A stretch of 34,057 bases of DNA from Bacteroidota bacterium (GTDB taxonomy: Bacteria > Bacteroidota > Bacteroidia > Bacteroidales > Prolixibacteraceae). Location: contig JAUXUF010000185.1 of the NCBI GenBank assembly GCA_030684645.1, positions 1 to 34,057 on the forward strand, read 5' to 3'. How positions within the stretch are numbered: the first letter of the stretch is position 1; the number at the start of each line of letters is the position of its first letter. This document shows, piece by piece, positions 16,240 to 24,152 of the stretch. The notes beneath the pieces were generated by a model. It made no database searches, was not told the DNA's origin, and saw nothing but the letters and a program-made list of their open reading frames with translations. Both the position numbers and the translations under genes were made by a program.

Positions 16240-17124
16240 TTACTCCATATCATACCCAAAACCACCTAGTGCACGGTCTTTGTCGCGCCAGTCTTTGTTC
16301 ACTTTCACGAACAACTGAAGGAATACTTTCTTCTGAAAGAATTCTTCCATATCCAGACGCGCTTCGGTACCAACCCGTTTAAGCGCCTGTCCCTGATGCC
16401 CTATGATGATTCCCTTCTGGCTCTCACGGGCCACATGAATGACGCACATCAGGTTCAATATTTTTTCTTCTTCCTTGAATTGTTCCACTTCCACTTCTAC
16501 CGAATAGGGAACTTCCTTGTCGTAATACAACAAAATTTTCTCGCGAATGATTTCGCTGACAAAAAAACGTTCATTCCGGTCGGTCATTTCATCTTTCGGG
16601 AAAAAGGCCGGGCCTTCGGGAAGTGATTCCAGGATGCGGTCGAATATTTCGGAAACGTTGAATTTTTCAGTCGCAGAAATGGCATAAACATCAGCCAGCG
16701 GCAATTTTTTACGCCAGTATTCGTAAAGCGACATTACTTTTTCCTGAGTTGACAGATCGATCTTGTTAATCAGCACAATTACAGCTGCTTCAGAGCTTTT
16801 GATACGTTCAATATATTCCTCATTTTTAGCTGGCGATTCAATTACATCAGTCACATACAAAATGATGTCGGCATCAATCAGGGCTGTGTTTACGAACTTC
16901 ATCATTGTTTCCTGAAGTTTGTAATTCGGCTTCAGGATTCCGGGTGTGTCGGAATAAACAATCTGAAAATCTTCGCCATTCACAATGCCTTTAATGCGAT
17001 GACGGGTAGTCTGCATTTTTGAGGTAATGATAGACAAACGCTCGCCCACCAATACGTTCATGATGGTCGATTTCCCGACATTGGGATTTCCGATGATGTT
17101 TACAAATCCGGATTTATGTGCCAT
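16240..17124 (-). CDS. era: GTPase Era
   Basis: A 294-residue protein: GTPase domain followed by a KH RNA-binding domain. Era binds the 3' end of 16S rRNA and helps 30S assembly. Visible are the P-loop GNPNVGKSTIMNVLVGERL (about 11-29), SKMQTTRH as switch I, SDTPG as G3, NKID as G4 and SATEKFNV as G5. The KH motif GIIIGHQGQALKRVGTEAR is near residue 240. The length is normal. It is encoded upstream of der on the minus strand, so two ribosome-assembly GTPases are neighbours, although the repeat-filled gap may separate their transcripts. Confidence 0.96.
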   Translation of the reverse strand: MAHKSGFVNIIGNPNVGKSTIMNVLVGERLSIITSKMQTTRHRIKGIVNGEDFQIVYSDTPGILKPNYKLQETMMKFVNTALIDADIILYVTDVIESPAKNEEYIERIKSSEAAVIVLINKIDLSTQEKVMSLYEYWRKKLPLADVYAISATEKFNVSEIFDRILESLPEGPAFFPKDEMTDRNERFFVSEIIREKILLYYDKEVPYSVEVEVEQFKEEEKILNLMCVIHVARESQKGIIIGHQGQALKRVGTEARLDMEEFFQKKVFLQLFVKVNKDWRDKDRALGGFGYDME

Positions 17125-17157
17125 TTATTTCTGTATGAAGGTTTTAAAAAATCTGCG

Positions 17158-17165
17158 CAAAGGTA
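17158..17165 (-). promoter_or_regulatory. -7 box of era
   Basis: The minus strand reads TACCTTTG, a perfect TAnnTTTG. The predicted start is near 17151, giving a leader of about 27 bases. No -33 TTTG was seen. Confidence 0.45.
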
Positions 17166-17488
17166 ATCAATTAAATCGTTTATTGGTGAAAGCCTGAAAG
17201 TCAACCTGCTGAATTAACAAATGGATTTAAAGCAGATTTTTCCCCATCTGGTTTATCCGGAAATCAGGAGCAATAATTATGTATTAGGAGGAATGCTGTA
17301 CCTCCGATTTTTGGTAAAACCTGAAAGAAATCACGATGAAAATATTATTCGTTTACTATTTGGTGGCCATTGTAATTCCTGTTCCGTTGCTGTAGACAGA
17401 TTAACAGAATTGAAACAGTTCCGTTTCTTAAAAAAAGCAAATGATTATTGGATGGTTGTTCCCGAAAGATTTCCCTGCATGGAGTTTT
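17166..17488. other. Gap without a supported gene
   Basis: This stretch lies upstream of era and beyond the 3' end of the 229-residue membrane protein gene. A plus-strand reading frame of 106 codons (17221-17541) crosses it and runs into the opposite gene. Its product has no recognisable motif. A second short frame at 17336 would encode a 19-residue hydrophobic peptide. I see no hairpin or repeat strong enough to name. Confidence 0.4.
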
Positions 17489-18178
17489 CTATTCGCTGGT
17501 GTCCGTTTCATCGAGCTCCAACAGGGTTTCGTTCAGTTTGATCAGATACCTTCCATAAAGTTTGTTGAATCCCCATCGCAGAAAGAAAAACACAAGAGCA
17601 ATCAGCGGAATCAGAATGAGCAGGCCAACTCCGGCGATTGTCAGTATTTTGGCTGTCGTGAGGTGAATGATTTCATTACCCGCGGAACCGGCCCTGAATT
17701 TGATGCCCAGATAAATTCCGGCTGTAAAATTAACGGTGATGTTGATCAGAAGTATGATTACCGCCAGATAAAACATGCGGCGATAGGTTTTTAGAGTCTC
17801 TAAAATTCCGGTTAACAAATCTTTAAGCTGTGTGTCGGAAGAAAAACTTCGTTTTATTCTCAGGTAACGAAGTACAAAAAAGACATAAGTTGTAACGATT
17901 AAAACATTCGAAAAAACATCCATGGGTATTAACCAGCCAGGATAATCAATGGGTTCGGTGATTAGAATTTTGGAAGAAAAGAAATTATCCAGAAGAACAT
18001 AGGCAATAAAAACCAAAAGAGCTGCCATTCCAACCCAAATGTTTCGGTCGATCCGCTCCACCAGTGATTTGGTGCGGTTTTTCAGCAATTCATGAATGGT
18101 CTCCTTTCCAAGCCGATGTTTGTCCATCTCCTGAGAAGAATATGTGTCCCACGCCGATTTTAAATCCTTTAATTCCAT
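17489..18178 (-). CDS. Four-helix membrane protein paired with ECF sigma factor
   Basis: A 229-residue protein with a soluble, charged N-terminus (residues 1-48, beginning MELKDLKSAWDTYSSQEMD) and four hydrophobic helices at about 49-67, 85-105, 135-155 and 175-200. A charged tail ends in LLELDETDTSE. It starts on the base immediately after the sigma-factor stop codon, so the two are translated together. Position and topology suggest an anti-sigma or sensor role, holding the sigma factor at the inner membrane. There is no zinc-binding HxxxCxxC motif, so this is not a classical ZAS-type anti-sigma factor and the role is inference. Confidence 0.75.
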   Translation of the reverse strand: MELKDLKSAWDTYSSQEMDKHRLGKETIHELLKNRTKSLVERIDRNIWVGMAALLVFIAYVLLDNFFSSKILITEPIDYPGWLIPMDVFSNVLIVTTYVFFVLRYLRIKRSFSSDTQLKDLLTGILETLKTYRRMFYLAVIILLINITVNFTAGIYLGIKFRAGSAGNEIIHLTTAKILTIAGVGLLILIPLIALVFFFLRWGFNKLYGRYLIKLNETLLELDETDTSE

Positions 18179-18667
18179 CTATTCCTCACTATTCATTAAC
18201 AACTTCAGTTTTTTCTTGATCCGGTTCATTTTTACCCTGACATAATTTTGGGTAATTCCCGTAATTTCAGCAATCTCTTCATATTTTTTATCTTCCAGAA
18301 AGAGCAGAATAATCGATTTTTCAATCCCGGTTAACTGGACGACAGCCTTGTTGAGCATTTTAATCTGATCTTCAGTTCTTGTGTCGTAAATTTCTTCAGC
18401 CAATTGCAAATTCTCAAACGAAATACCCGATTTGTCGGGCTGCCGCTTGTCTTTTTTAAAACTTGTAATTGCCGTATTCAATGCTACCCGGTACATCCAG
18501 GTCGAAAATTTGGATTCATTCCTGAAGGTTGGATAGGATTTCCACAATTGCACTAAAATCTCCTGAAACAAGTCGCGACGGTCTTCTTCCAGATCGCAGT
18601 AAATGGAACAAACCTTGTGAATGATTCCCTGATTTTCAGTGATGATGTGTAAAAATTCCTTTTCCAA
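18179..18667 (-). CDS. ECF-type RNA polymerase sigma factor
   Basis: A 162-residue sigma-70 family protein with only regions 2 and 4, the ECF layout. Region 2 runs through DLFQEILVQLWKSYPTFRNE and KFSTWMYRVALNTAITSFKK. Region 4 has ILLFLEDKKYEEIAEITGIT followed by the recognition helix NYVRVKMNRIKKKLK. It would direct RNA polymerase to a set of stress- or envelope-related promoters; targets cannot be read here. The next gene, encoding a membrane protein, follows with no spacing. No SusC/SusD or FecR-like partner is nearby. Confidence 0.93.
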   Translation of the reverse strand: MEKEFLHIITENQGIIHKVCSIYCDLEEDRRDLFQEILVQLWKSYPTFRNESKFSTWMYRVALNTAITSFKKDKRQPDKSGISFENLQLAEEIYDTRTEDQIKMLNKAVVQLTGIEKSIILLFLEDKKYEEIAEITGITQNYVRVKMNRIKKKLKLLMNSEE

Positions 18668-18706
18668 CTTGTGTTTTATTAGTCTGCGAAAGTGAATTCC
18701 ATTACA

Positions 18707-19486
18707 TTAACTCATTTTCAAAAAACTGATCTCATGAGGAGTCAGAAAACGGTATCTTCCCCGGGGCAAATCTTTCTTCGTCAATCCGGCAAAAACAACG
18801 CGGTCGAGTCGTTCAACCTGGTACCCAAGGTGATTGAAAATGCGGCGTACAACCCGGTTTTTTCCTGAATGGATTTCGATACCCACCTGGCGGAGATCTT
18901 TCGGATCGATCATTTGAATGTCGTCCGGGATAATAATTCCATCTTCCAGCTCAATGCCTTTTTCAAGCTTTTCAATATCTTCCGGTAAGAAATCCTGATC
19001 GAGCTGTACATGATAAACTTTTTTCTTTTCATAACTCGGATGAGTTAGCTTTTTGGCCAGTTCACCATCGTTGGTAAACAGGAGAACGCCGGTAGTCTGC
19101 ATATCGAGCCTTCCAACCGGATATATCCGCTCCGGACAAGCATTGCTGACCAGTTGCATCACCGTTCGCTCGGCATTGGGGTCTTCGACAGTTGTGACAA
19201 ATCCACGGGGTTTATTGAGCAGGAGGTAAATTTTTCGTTCCGGATTCAGCCGTTTGCCGTCAAATTGAACATCATCATCGAGCGTAACTTTTCGGCCGAG
19301 TTCGGTTACTACTTCGCCGTTTATTGTGACCAAACCTTCGCTGATCAGCTTATCGGCATCACGACGCGAGCAAATACCTGCATTCGAAATGTATTTATTC
19401 AGGCGGATCAATCCGTCGCTGGCTGGTTCACCTGCCGGTTGTTCCTTCTTTTTGAGGATAATTTTTTTTCTGGAAATTTCTTTCAA
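18707..19486 (-). CDS. rluB: RsuA/RluB-family rRNA pseudouridine synthase
   Basis: A 259-residue protein. A lysine-rich N-terminal tail (MKEISRKKIILKKKEQ) precedes an S4 RNA-binding domain, IRLNKYISNAGICSRRDADK (about residues 26-45) to ITINGE-like VTINGEVVTELG. The catalytic domain has YLLLNKPRGFVTT, VGRLDMQTTGVLLFTNDGEL with the catalytic Asp, and GKNRVVRRIFNHLGYQVERL. Members modify 23S (RluB) or 16S (RsuA) rRNA; RluB-type is the usual assignment in this phylum but the two cannot be split with certainty here. It is a single gene upstream of the sigma factor on the same strand, 39 bases apart. Confidence 0.9.
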   Translation of the reverse strand: MKEISRKKIILKKKEQPAGEPASDGLIRLNKYISNAGICSRRDADKLISEGLVTINGEVVTELGRKVTLDDDVQFDGKRLNPERKIYLLLNKPRGFVTTVEDPNAERTVMQLVSNACPERIYPVGRLDMQTTGVLLFTNDGELAKKLTHPSYEKKKVYHVQLDQDFLPEDIEKLEKGIELEDGIIIPDDIQMIDPKDLRQVGIEIHSGKNRVVRRIFNHLGYQVERLDRVVFAGLTKKDLPRGRYRFLTPHEISFLKMS

Positions 19487-19540
19487 CGTTTTTTATTTTC
19501 TTATTCCGGACAAAGGTTGCAAAATTTAATGAAAATTCTT

Positions 19541-20299
19541 TCAATGCCCTTCTTGCCGATAGATTTGAAACTGCTCCCTGATGGTAGCACGGACATCATA
19601 TTCGTTTGACATGTGGCTTAACAATCCTTTACTGTTGATATACATCATAAAATCATCGGCACTGGAATCGTTCAGACTGGTCAGCATCATTACGAGCTCC
19701 TTGGTGTAAAATTGTGAAAGGATTTCCCACTGTTTTTCGGTGATAATGGCCTTTCGGGCTTCCCGTTTTTCCTTTTCACGTTTACTGGTATAGTATTGTA
19801 AAAAGCTTACCGGATTGAAAAATGCTGCCAGTACAGGTGGTTTTTTGTTGAAGGCGTCTCCTCTCAGTTGAGGAGCAATGTCTATTTTTTTTGCAGTCGG
19901 AACTCCATCCATATTTACTTTCATTTGTTCGCCTGCAACCTTTACTTCAGGAATGGCAAAGCGAATGGGTTTTGCGTACAAAATCAACACGTTCATTTCG
20001 TTATAGTTGGCCGGAATGCGAACAGTAGTTTTCGAAAATCCCAACGAAGAGATGGAAAGACTGTCAATATTCAGCATGTCCATGGTAAACCGGCCTTGTT
20101 CGTCGGTGGTTACTCCGCCATGAGTCCGGTGGTTCAGTATAAATGCAAAGGGAACTGGTAATTCGTCAGCCAGATTCAGTACCTGTGCTTTCAGTTTGAC
20201 AGGCATCGGGTCTATATCTTCCTGGTTTTGTGAAAACAGTTGAGAAGATAGAAATAGAAGTAATAGAAGTAAGAAAATGCTTTGTGTGCTATGTTTCAT
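19541..20299 (-). CDS. Exported protein with carboxypeptidase-regulatory-like domain
   Basis: A 252-residue protein starting MKHSTQSIFLLLLLLFLSSQ, a clear signal peptide cleaved near LFSQNQED. Residues 35-115 form a carboxypeptidase-D regulatory-like (CarboxypepD_reg) beta fold: VLNLADELPVPFAFILN, GVTTDEQGRFTM and DSLSISSLGFSKTTV. The rest is charged and helical with no named domain. Such proteins are common in Bacteroidota envelopes, where the function is usually unknown. The start at 20299 was chosen over an in-frame TTG at 20323, because that codon lies inside a perfect -7 promoter box. Confidence 0.85.
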   Translation of the reverse strand: MKHSTQSIFLLLLLLFLSSQLFSQNQEDIDPMPVKLKAQVLNLADELPVPFAFILNHRTHGGVTTDEQGRFTMDMLNIDSLSISSLGFSKTTVRIPANYNEMNVLILYAKPIRFAIPEVKVAGEQMKVNMDGVPTAKKIDIAPQLRGDAFNKKPPVLAAFFNPVSFLQYYTSKREKEKREARKAIITEKQWEILSQFYTKELVMMLTSLNDSSADDFMMYINSKGLLSHMSNEYDVRATIREQFQIYRQEGH

Positions 20300-20320
20300 T
20301 GGTTTAAAGTGCCATTCAGG

Positions 20321-20328
20321 CAAAAGTA
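20321..20328 (-). promoter_or_regulatory. -7 box of the exported regulatory-domain protein
   Basis: The minus strand reads TACTTTTG, a perfect TAnnTTTG; TTTG at 20355-20352 is 23 bases further upstream. Transcription would start near 20314, giving a leader of about 15 bases. This decides the start codon at 20299. Confidence 0.55.
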
Positions 20329-20409
20329 AAAAAATACAGGTAATTTCAAGCCAAAGCTAACATTCGTTAACTGGTTTTAACATAGGAATACAAATGGATT
20401 GAGACAAAT

Positions 20410-20446
20410 AGCCCCATCCCCAACCCTTCCCCAAAAGGGAAGGGAG
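20410..20446 (+). repeat. Dispersed 37-base GC-rich intergenic repeat, copy 2
   Basis: It begins AGCCCCATCCCCAACCC and carries a CTTCCCC/GGGAAG-type hairpin around AAAA. It differs at two positions from the reverse complement of 16150-16186. The rest of the gap between the two divergent genes (20329-20656) is AT-rich and shows no gene I can support. Confidence 0.8.
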
Positions 20447-20656
20447 TAGGTAATCGTGGTTTTTGACACATGCCCAATAAAAAGCATTTTATCAAAATCA
20501 GCTAAATTATTATTTTCAGGACATTCATTTTTTACCGTAAAAGAAAGAAAAGGCTGGAATGAAAACTTAGCCGAAGTATTTTACCATTTTTCTGCCGGAA
20601 TGTTTAATTTAACGGAATTAAATTTTGGAAATTGATTCATTCTAAAAACATCAGTC

Positions 20657-22033
20657 ATGTCAAGATCATCTTCCATAGAATTGAAGAAGCAACTAAGCAG
20701 GTTAATAACTGTCATCGTGTTGGCCGGCCTGGCTTATGGCATTTTATACATTCATTCATTGCTGCCCATAATTACCGGCTATCCGGCCAAATATTTGTGC
20801 TCGGCAGTTTTTGTTTCGAATCGGCAGCAGGCCGAAGTGGAGGCGTTGGATCTTCATTTTTCGTTCATCAAATACACTAAAAATGTGGTCAACCTTCAGG
20901 ATTCGAGTGTGACGAGCTCATTTTTATGGGGAGAATCAAAAGCGATTTACCGGAAAGGTTATGGAGCCACCTTAGTTCGTGATATCGATGAAACAGATCT
21001 TCGGAAGATTAAATTACCAAAGTTGGCTGCCCCAGCCTACAATCAGGACACGATTGCCTGGCCAATGGGAAATGTGATGCCGGATACAATTACCAACATC
21101 GATAAAGTAAGACTTGATGAAATAACCGAAAAACTAATGGACGAGGAAGGCTACAATGGTCATGCTTTCGCATTTATGGTTGTTCATAAAGGAATTCCTG
21201 TTGTTGAAAGTTACCAGCCGGCCTTCAATTCAAAAACGCGCTTTCTAAGTTGGTCGATGGCCAAAAGTTTCACCAATTCCCTGGCCGGAATTCTCGTAAA
21301 AGATGGAAAACTGGACATCAATCGGCCGACAGACATTCCTGAATGGCAAAATGACGACCGTAAAAACATTACCTTCAACAACCTGATGCAGATGCAAAGC
21401 GGTTTGAGTTGGAACGAAGATTACGGAAACCGGTCGGATGTTACAGTGATGCTATACTGTGAAAATGATTTTGCACGGTTTACATTAAATCAGCCACTCG
21501 GCTTTCCGGTGGGTAGCAAATGGTATTATTCATCGGGTTCGGTAAATATTGTGAATCACCTGATGCGGAAAGTGATAAACGATGACAACAAGTACTACCA
21601 ATTTGCTCAATCGCGTCTGTTCAATAAAATTGGAATACCAGATGCTGTTTTCGAACTCGATCCGGCCGGGAACCAGGTAGGTTCATCGTATATCTATGCC
21701 ACTGCCCGTGACTATGCCCGATATGCCTTGCTAAACCTTCAGGATGGAGTTTTTAACGGTGAACGTATTTTGCCTGAAGGTTGGCTTAAATACAGCACGA
21801 CACCTGCATCTGACAGTAAAGGAGAATATGGTTCGCTCTTTTGGCTGAACAAATCAAACAAATACCCGTCAGCTCCGGATGATATGTATTCGTGCAATGG
21901 ACACGACGGTCAGCAAATATTTATGATTCCATCCAAAGAATTAATCGTTGTAATTCTGGGCTATTCACCCAAACCCGATCATGTAATGAATTTTGATGTG
22001 CTGTTGGGAGATATTTTGGAGGCTGTTCAATAA
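20657..22033 (+). CDS. Serine hydrolase, class C beta-lactamase-like
   Basis: A 458-residue protein with an N-terminal membrane anchor (about residues 13-35, LSRLITVIVLAGLAYGILYI) and a long linker. A beta-lactamase/D-alanyl-D-alanine carboxypeptidase-fold domain then runs from about residue 150. The nucleophile motif SxxK is Ser200-Met-Ala-Lys203 in FLSWSMAKSF. The second motif is Tyr291-Ser-Ser in KWYYSSGSVN, and the third is GHDGQQIF in place of KTG. It is probably a periplasmic peptidase, esterase or amidase; many relatives have no lactamase activity. It stands alone and is divergent from the exported protein before it. Confidence 0.9.
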   Translation: MSRSSSIELKKQLSRLITVIVLAGLAYGILYIHSLLPIITGYPAKYLCSAVFVSNRQQAEVEALDLHFSFIKYTKNVVNLQDSSVTSSFLWGESKAIYRKGYGATLVRDIDETDLRKIKLPKLAAPAYNQDTIAWPMGNVMPDTITNIDKVRLDEITEKLMDEEGYNGHAFAFMVVHKGIPVVESYQPAFNSKTRFLSWSMAKSFTNSLAGILVKDGKLDINRPTDIPEWQNDDRKNITFNNLMQMQSGLSWNEDYGNRSDVTVMLYCENDFARFTLNQPLGFPVGSKWYYSSGSVNIVNHLMRKVINDDNKYYQFAQSRLFNKIGIPDAVFELDPAGNQVGSSYIYATARDYARYALLNLQDGVFNGERILPEGWLKYSTTPASDSKGEYGSLFWLNKSNKYPSAPDDMYSCNGHDGQQIFMIPSKELIVVILGYSPKPDHVMNFDVLLGDILEAVQ

Positions 22034-22060
22034 AGAAGCTGATTCAAGAAGCAAGAAAAA

Positions 22061-22146
22061 ACCACAGAGAACACGGAGTGAATGCAGAGTAAACAGAGAA
22101 AAATAAATCTCTGTTTACTCTGTTCCTTCTCTGCGTTCTCCGTGGT
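22061..22146. repeat. 86-base imperfect inverted repeat
   Basis: Outer arms ACCAC (22061-22065) and GTGGT (22142-22146) enclose a perfect 15-bp inner stem, CAGAGTAAACAGAGA (22085-22099) with TCTCTGTTTACTCTG (22108-22122), loop AAAATAAA. The arms between also pair partly (AGAGAACNCGGAG-like). It lies between the convergent serine-hydrolase and dapL stops. It could act as a terminator, but the size and the GAGA/CAGAG pattern suggest a small dispersed element. Confidence 0.8.
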
Positions 22147-22160
22147 TAAAATCATTCATT

Positions 22161-23390
22161 TTATTTCAGCTTTTTGATCCGCGCCATTGCTTCCAGCACA
22201 TTGTCGCGGTCGGCGAAAGCCGAAAAGCGGAAATATCCTTCACCTGAAGGTCCGAAGCCTGAGCCAGGAGTTCCAACCACATTTGCTTCGTTCAGTAATT
22301 GATCAAAGAATTCCCATGAGCTGATGCCTCCCGGAGTTTTCACCCATACATAAGGAGCATTTACCCCGCCAAAAACAGTGAATCCGGTTTCTTTCAGGCT
22401 TGCGCTGATAATCCGGGCATTTTCGAGGTAATAGGCAATTACTTCTTTCACTTGTTTTTTCCCTTCTTCAGTATAAATAGCAGCAGCTGCTTTCTGCACC
22501 GGATAGGAAACTCCGTTGAATTTCGTGGATTGACGGCGGTTCCATAACTGTTTTACCGGAAAAGCGTTTCCATTGCTGTCGTATGCATTCAATTCTTTCG
22601 GAACTATGGTATAGGCACAGCGTGTTCCGGTAAACCCAGCAGTTTTAGAAAAACTACGGAATTCGAGGGCCACTTCTTTGGCGCCTTCAATTTCGAAAAT
22701 CGTACGTGGAATCGAATCGTCGGTAATGAATGCTTCATAAGCTGCGTCATACAGAATGATGCATTTGTTGGCTTTGGCATAATCCACCCATTTCTTCAGC
22801 TCTTCTTTGGAAGCAACTGTACCGGTCGGATTGTTCGGATAGCACAAAAAAATCAGGTCAGGACGCTCGATTGGCAGTTCAGGAATAAAACCGTTGGCTT
22901 CGTTGCAAGGCAGGTAAATAATTCCGTCGAAATATCCGTTTGACTGACAAACACCTGTTTTTCCTGACATAACGGTCGTATCAGCATATACCGGGTAAAC
23001 CGGGTCACAGATGGCGATTTTGTTTGATGCGCCAAATATTTCCTGAATGTTTCCGGTATCGCATTTCGAACCATCGGACACAAAAATATCGTCAGCCGAA
23101 ATGTCAACTCCGCGGTTTTGATAATCGTTCAGAGCGATTGCTTCCCGTAAAAAATCGTATCCTTGCTCCGGACCGTAACCTTTGAAGGTTTCAGTTTTGG
23201 CCATGTCTTCAACACCTTCATGGAAAGCCTTAATAATCTCAGGAACCAGAGGCTGGGTGACATCTCCAATACCCATTCGGATGACTTTTTTATCAGGATT
23301 GGCCTCAACAAATTCGCGCACTCTTCTTCCAATTTCAGGAAACAAATACCCCGCCTGAAGTTTCAGGTAATTTTCGTTAATCAATGCCAT
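22161..23390 (-). CDS. dapL: LL-diaminopimelate aminotransferase DapL
   Basis: A 409-residue fold-type I PLP aminotransferase that makes LL-diaminopimelate directly from tetrahydrodipicolinate and glutamate, bypassing the acyl steps. The start [20 protein letters not shown], the GIGDVTQPL motif, [29 protein letters not shown] and DAAYEAFI are characteristic of DapL rather than other aminotransferases. The PLP lysine is in [13 protein letters not shown] (about residue 247). The length is normal. It feeds the dapF/lysA-like pair encoded at 5.2-7.4 kb. It is a single gene with its own -7 box. Confidence 0.95.
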   Translation of the reverse strand: MALINENYLKLQAGYLFPEIGRRVREFVEANPDKKVIRMGIGDVTQPLVPEIIKAFHEGVEDMAKTETFKGYGPEQGYDFLREAIALNDYQNRGVDISADDIFVSDGSKCDTGNIQEIFGASNKIAICDPVYPVYADTTVMSGKTGVCQSNGYFDGIIYLPCNEANGFIPELPIERPDLIFLCYPNNPTGTVASKEELKKWVDYAKANKCIILYDAAYEAFITDDSIPRTIFEIEGAKEVALEFRSFSKTAGFTGTRCAYTIVPKELNAYDSNGNAFPVKQLWNRRQSTKFNGVSYPVQKAAAAIYTEEGKKQVKEVIAYYLENARIISASLKETGFTVFGGVNAPYVWVKTPGGISSWEFFDQLLNEANVVGTPGSGFGPSGEGYFRFSAFADRDNVLEAMARIKKLK

Positions 23391-23442
23391 TGTATGTTGT
23401 TTTAAAGTGATTTTATGCTAAAAATTCCTTAATAGGAAGGCC

Positions 23443-23450
23443 CAAAGTTA
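23443..23450 (-). promoter_or_regulatory. -7 box of dapL
   Basis: The minus strand reads TAACTTTG, a perfect TAnnTTTG. The predicted start is near 23437, giving a leader of about 47 bases. No -33 TTTG was found at usual spacing. Confidence 0.45.
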
Positions 23451-23600
23451 CAAATTTTATTTGTGCATGCTTTTCCACGGCGGAACCGACAAATTAATAT
23501 TTCATTTTTCAGTTGGCAGCAAGATTATTGTTTTGTTAATTTGGATATGGCAAATGGATTAACTGATCTGAACGAAACATCCAACTAATATGCTGGCCAA

Positions 23601-24119
23601 ATGGATTTAATTTCTGAAATATTAATTCTCGCGGGGGGGGGGATTCTGGCGATTATTCTGTTTACCTCCGTTTTTAAATTCAATACATTCATTTCGCTGT
23701 TGACAGTGAGTTTGATGATGGCATTGCTTACTCTACCCACAGCATCCATCGTTCCCGTATTAAAAAAAGGTTTTGGCGGCACCCTCGAATCCATTGGCCT
23801 GATCATTATTCTCGGAACCATAATTGGTATTATTCTCGATCAAAGTGGTGCTGCGCTAAGTATTGCCCGGTTTTTCCTGGCCCGAACCGGAGAAAAGAAA
23901 GCCCCGGCAGCAATGGCCATCACTGGTTTTATGACCGGTTTGCCCATCTTTTGCGATTCCGGATTTATCGTGCTGAGCGGAATATGCCGTTCCCTTGCCC
24001 GGAGTTCAAAAACCGCGATTACGGTTATGGCACCTGTACTGGCCATTTCATTGTACGGAGTTCATTGCCTGGAATTACCGGTAATAAACGATCAAAGAAT
24101 TGCGAGGGCTCCACTTTAA
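23601..24119 (+). pseudogene. GntP-family permease, truncated after ~155 residues
   Basis: The 172-codon frame encodes the first third of a GntP-type gluconate/organic-acid:H+ symporter. Visible are the N-terminal helices, KKGFGGTLESIGLIIILGT, the amphipathic SGAALSIARFFL, MTGLPIFCDSGFIVLSG (the family's conserved CDxGF region) and MAPVLAISLYGVHCL. After that the family continues for roughly 280 more residues, but here about 15 unrelated codons lead to a stop inside the pntB terminator. The missing part is not elsewhere in the window. Near the start is a run of ten G (23633-23642) that encodes GGG in frame. Probably a deletion remnant. Confidence 0.88.
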
Positions 24120-24140
24120 TGAAACCCTCGCAATTCTTTG
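24093..24140. terminator. Long hairpin downstream of pntB
   Basis: A perfect 16-bp stem, CAAAGAATTGCGAGGG (24093-24108) with CCCTCGCAATTCTTTG (24125-24140), and a 16-base loop that contains the stop of the truncated permease. It starts 12 bases past the pntB stop. No strong T-run follows on either strand, so termination is likely but unproved. Confidence 0.7.
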
Positions 24141-24152
24141 CTCAAAATATCC

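Noticed and set aside
17221-17541. 106-codon plus-strand frame
   Set aside because: No domain or signal, and it runs 53 bases into the opposite gene. The product reads like random coding. Mentioned only as part of the gap.
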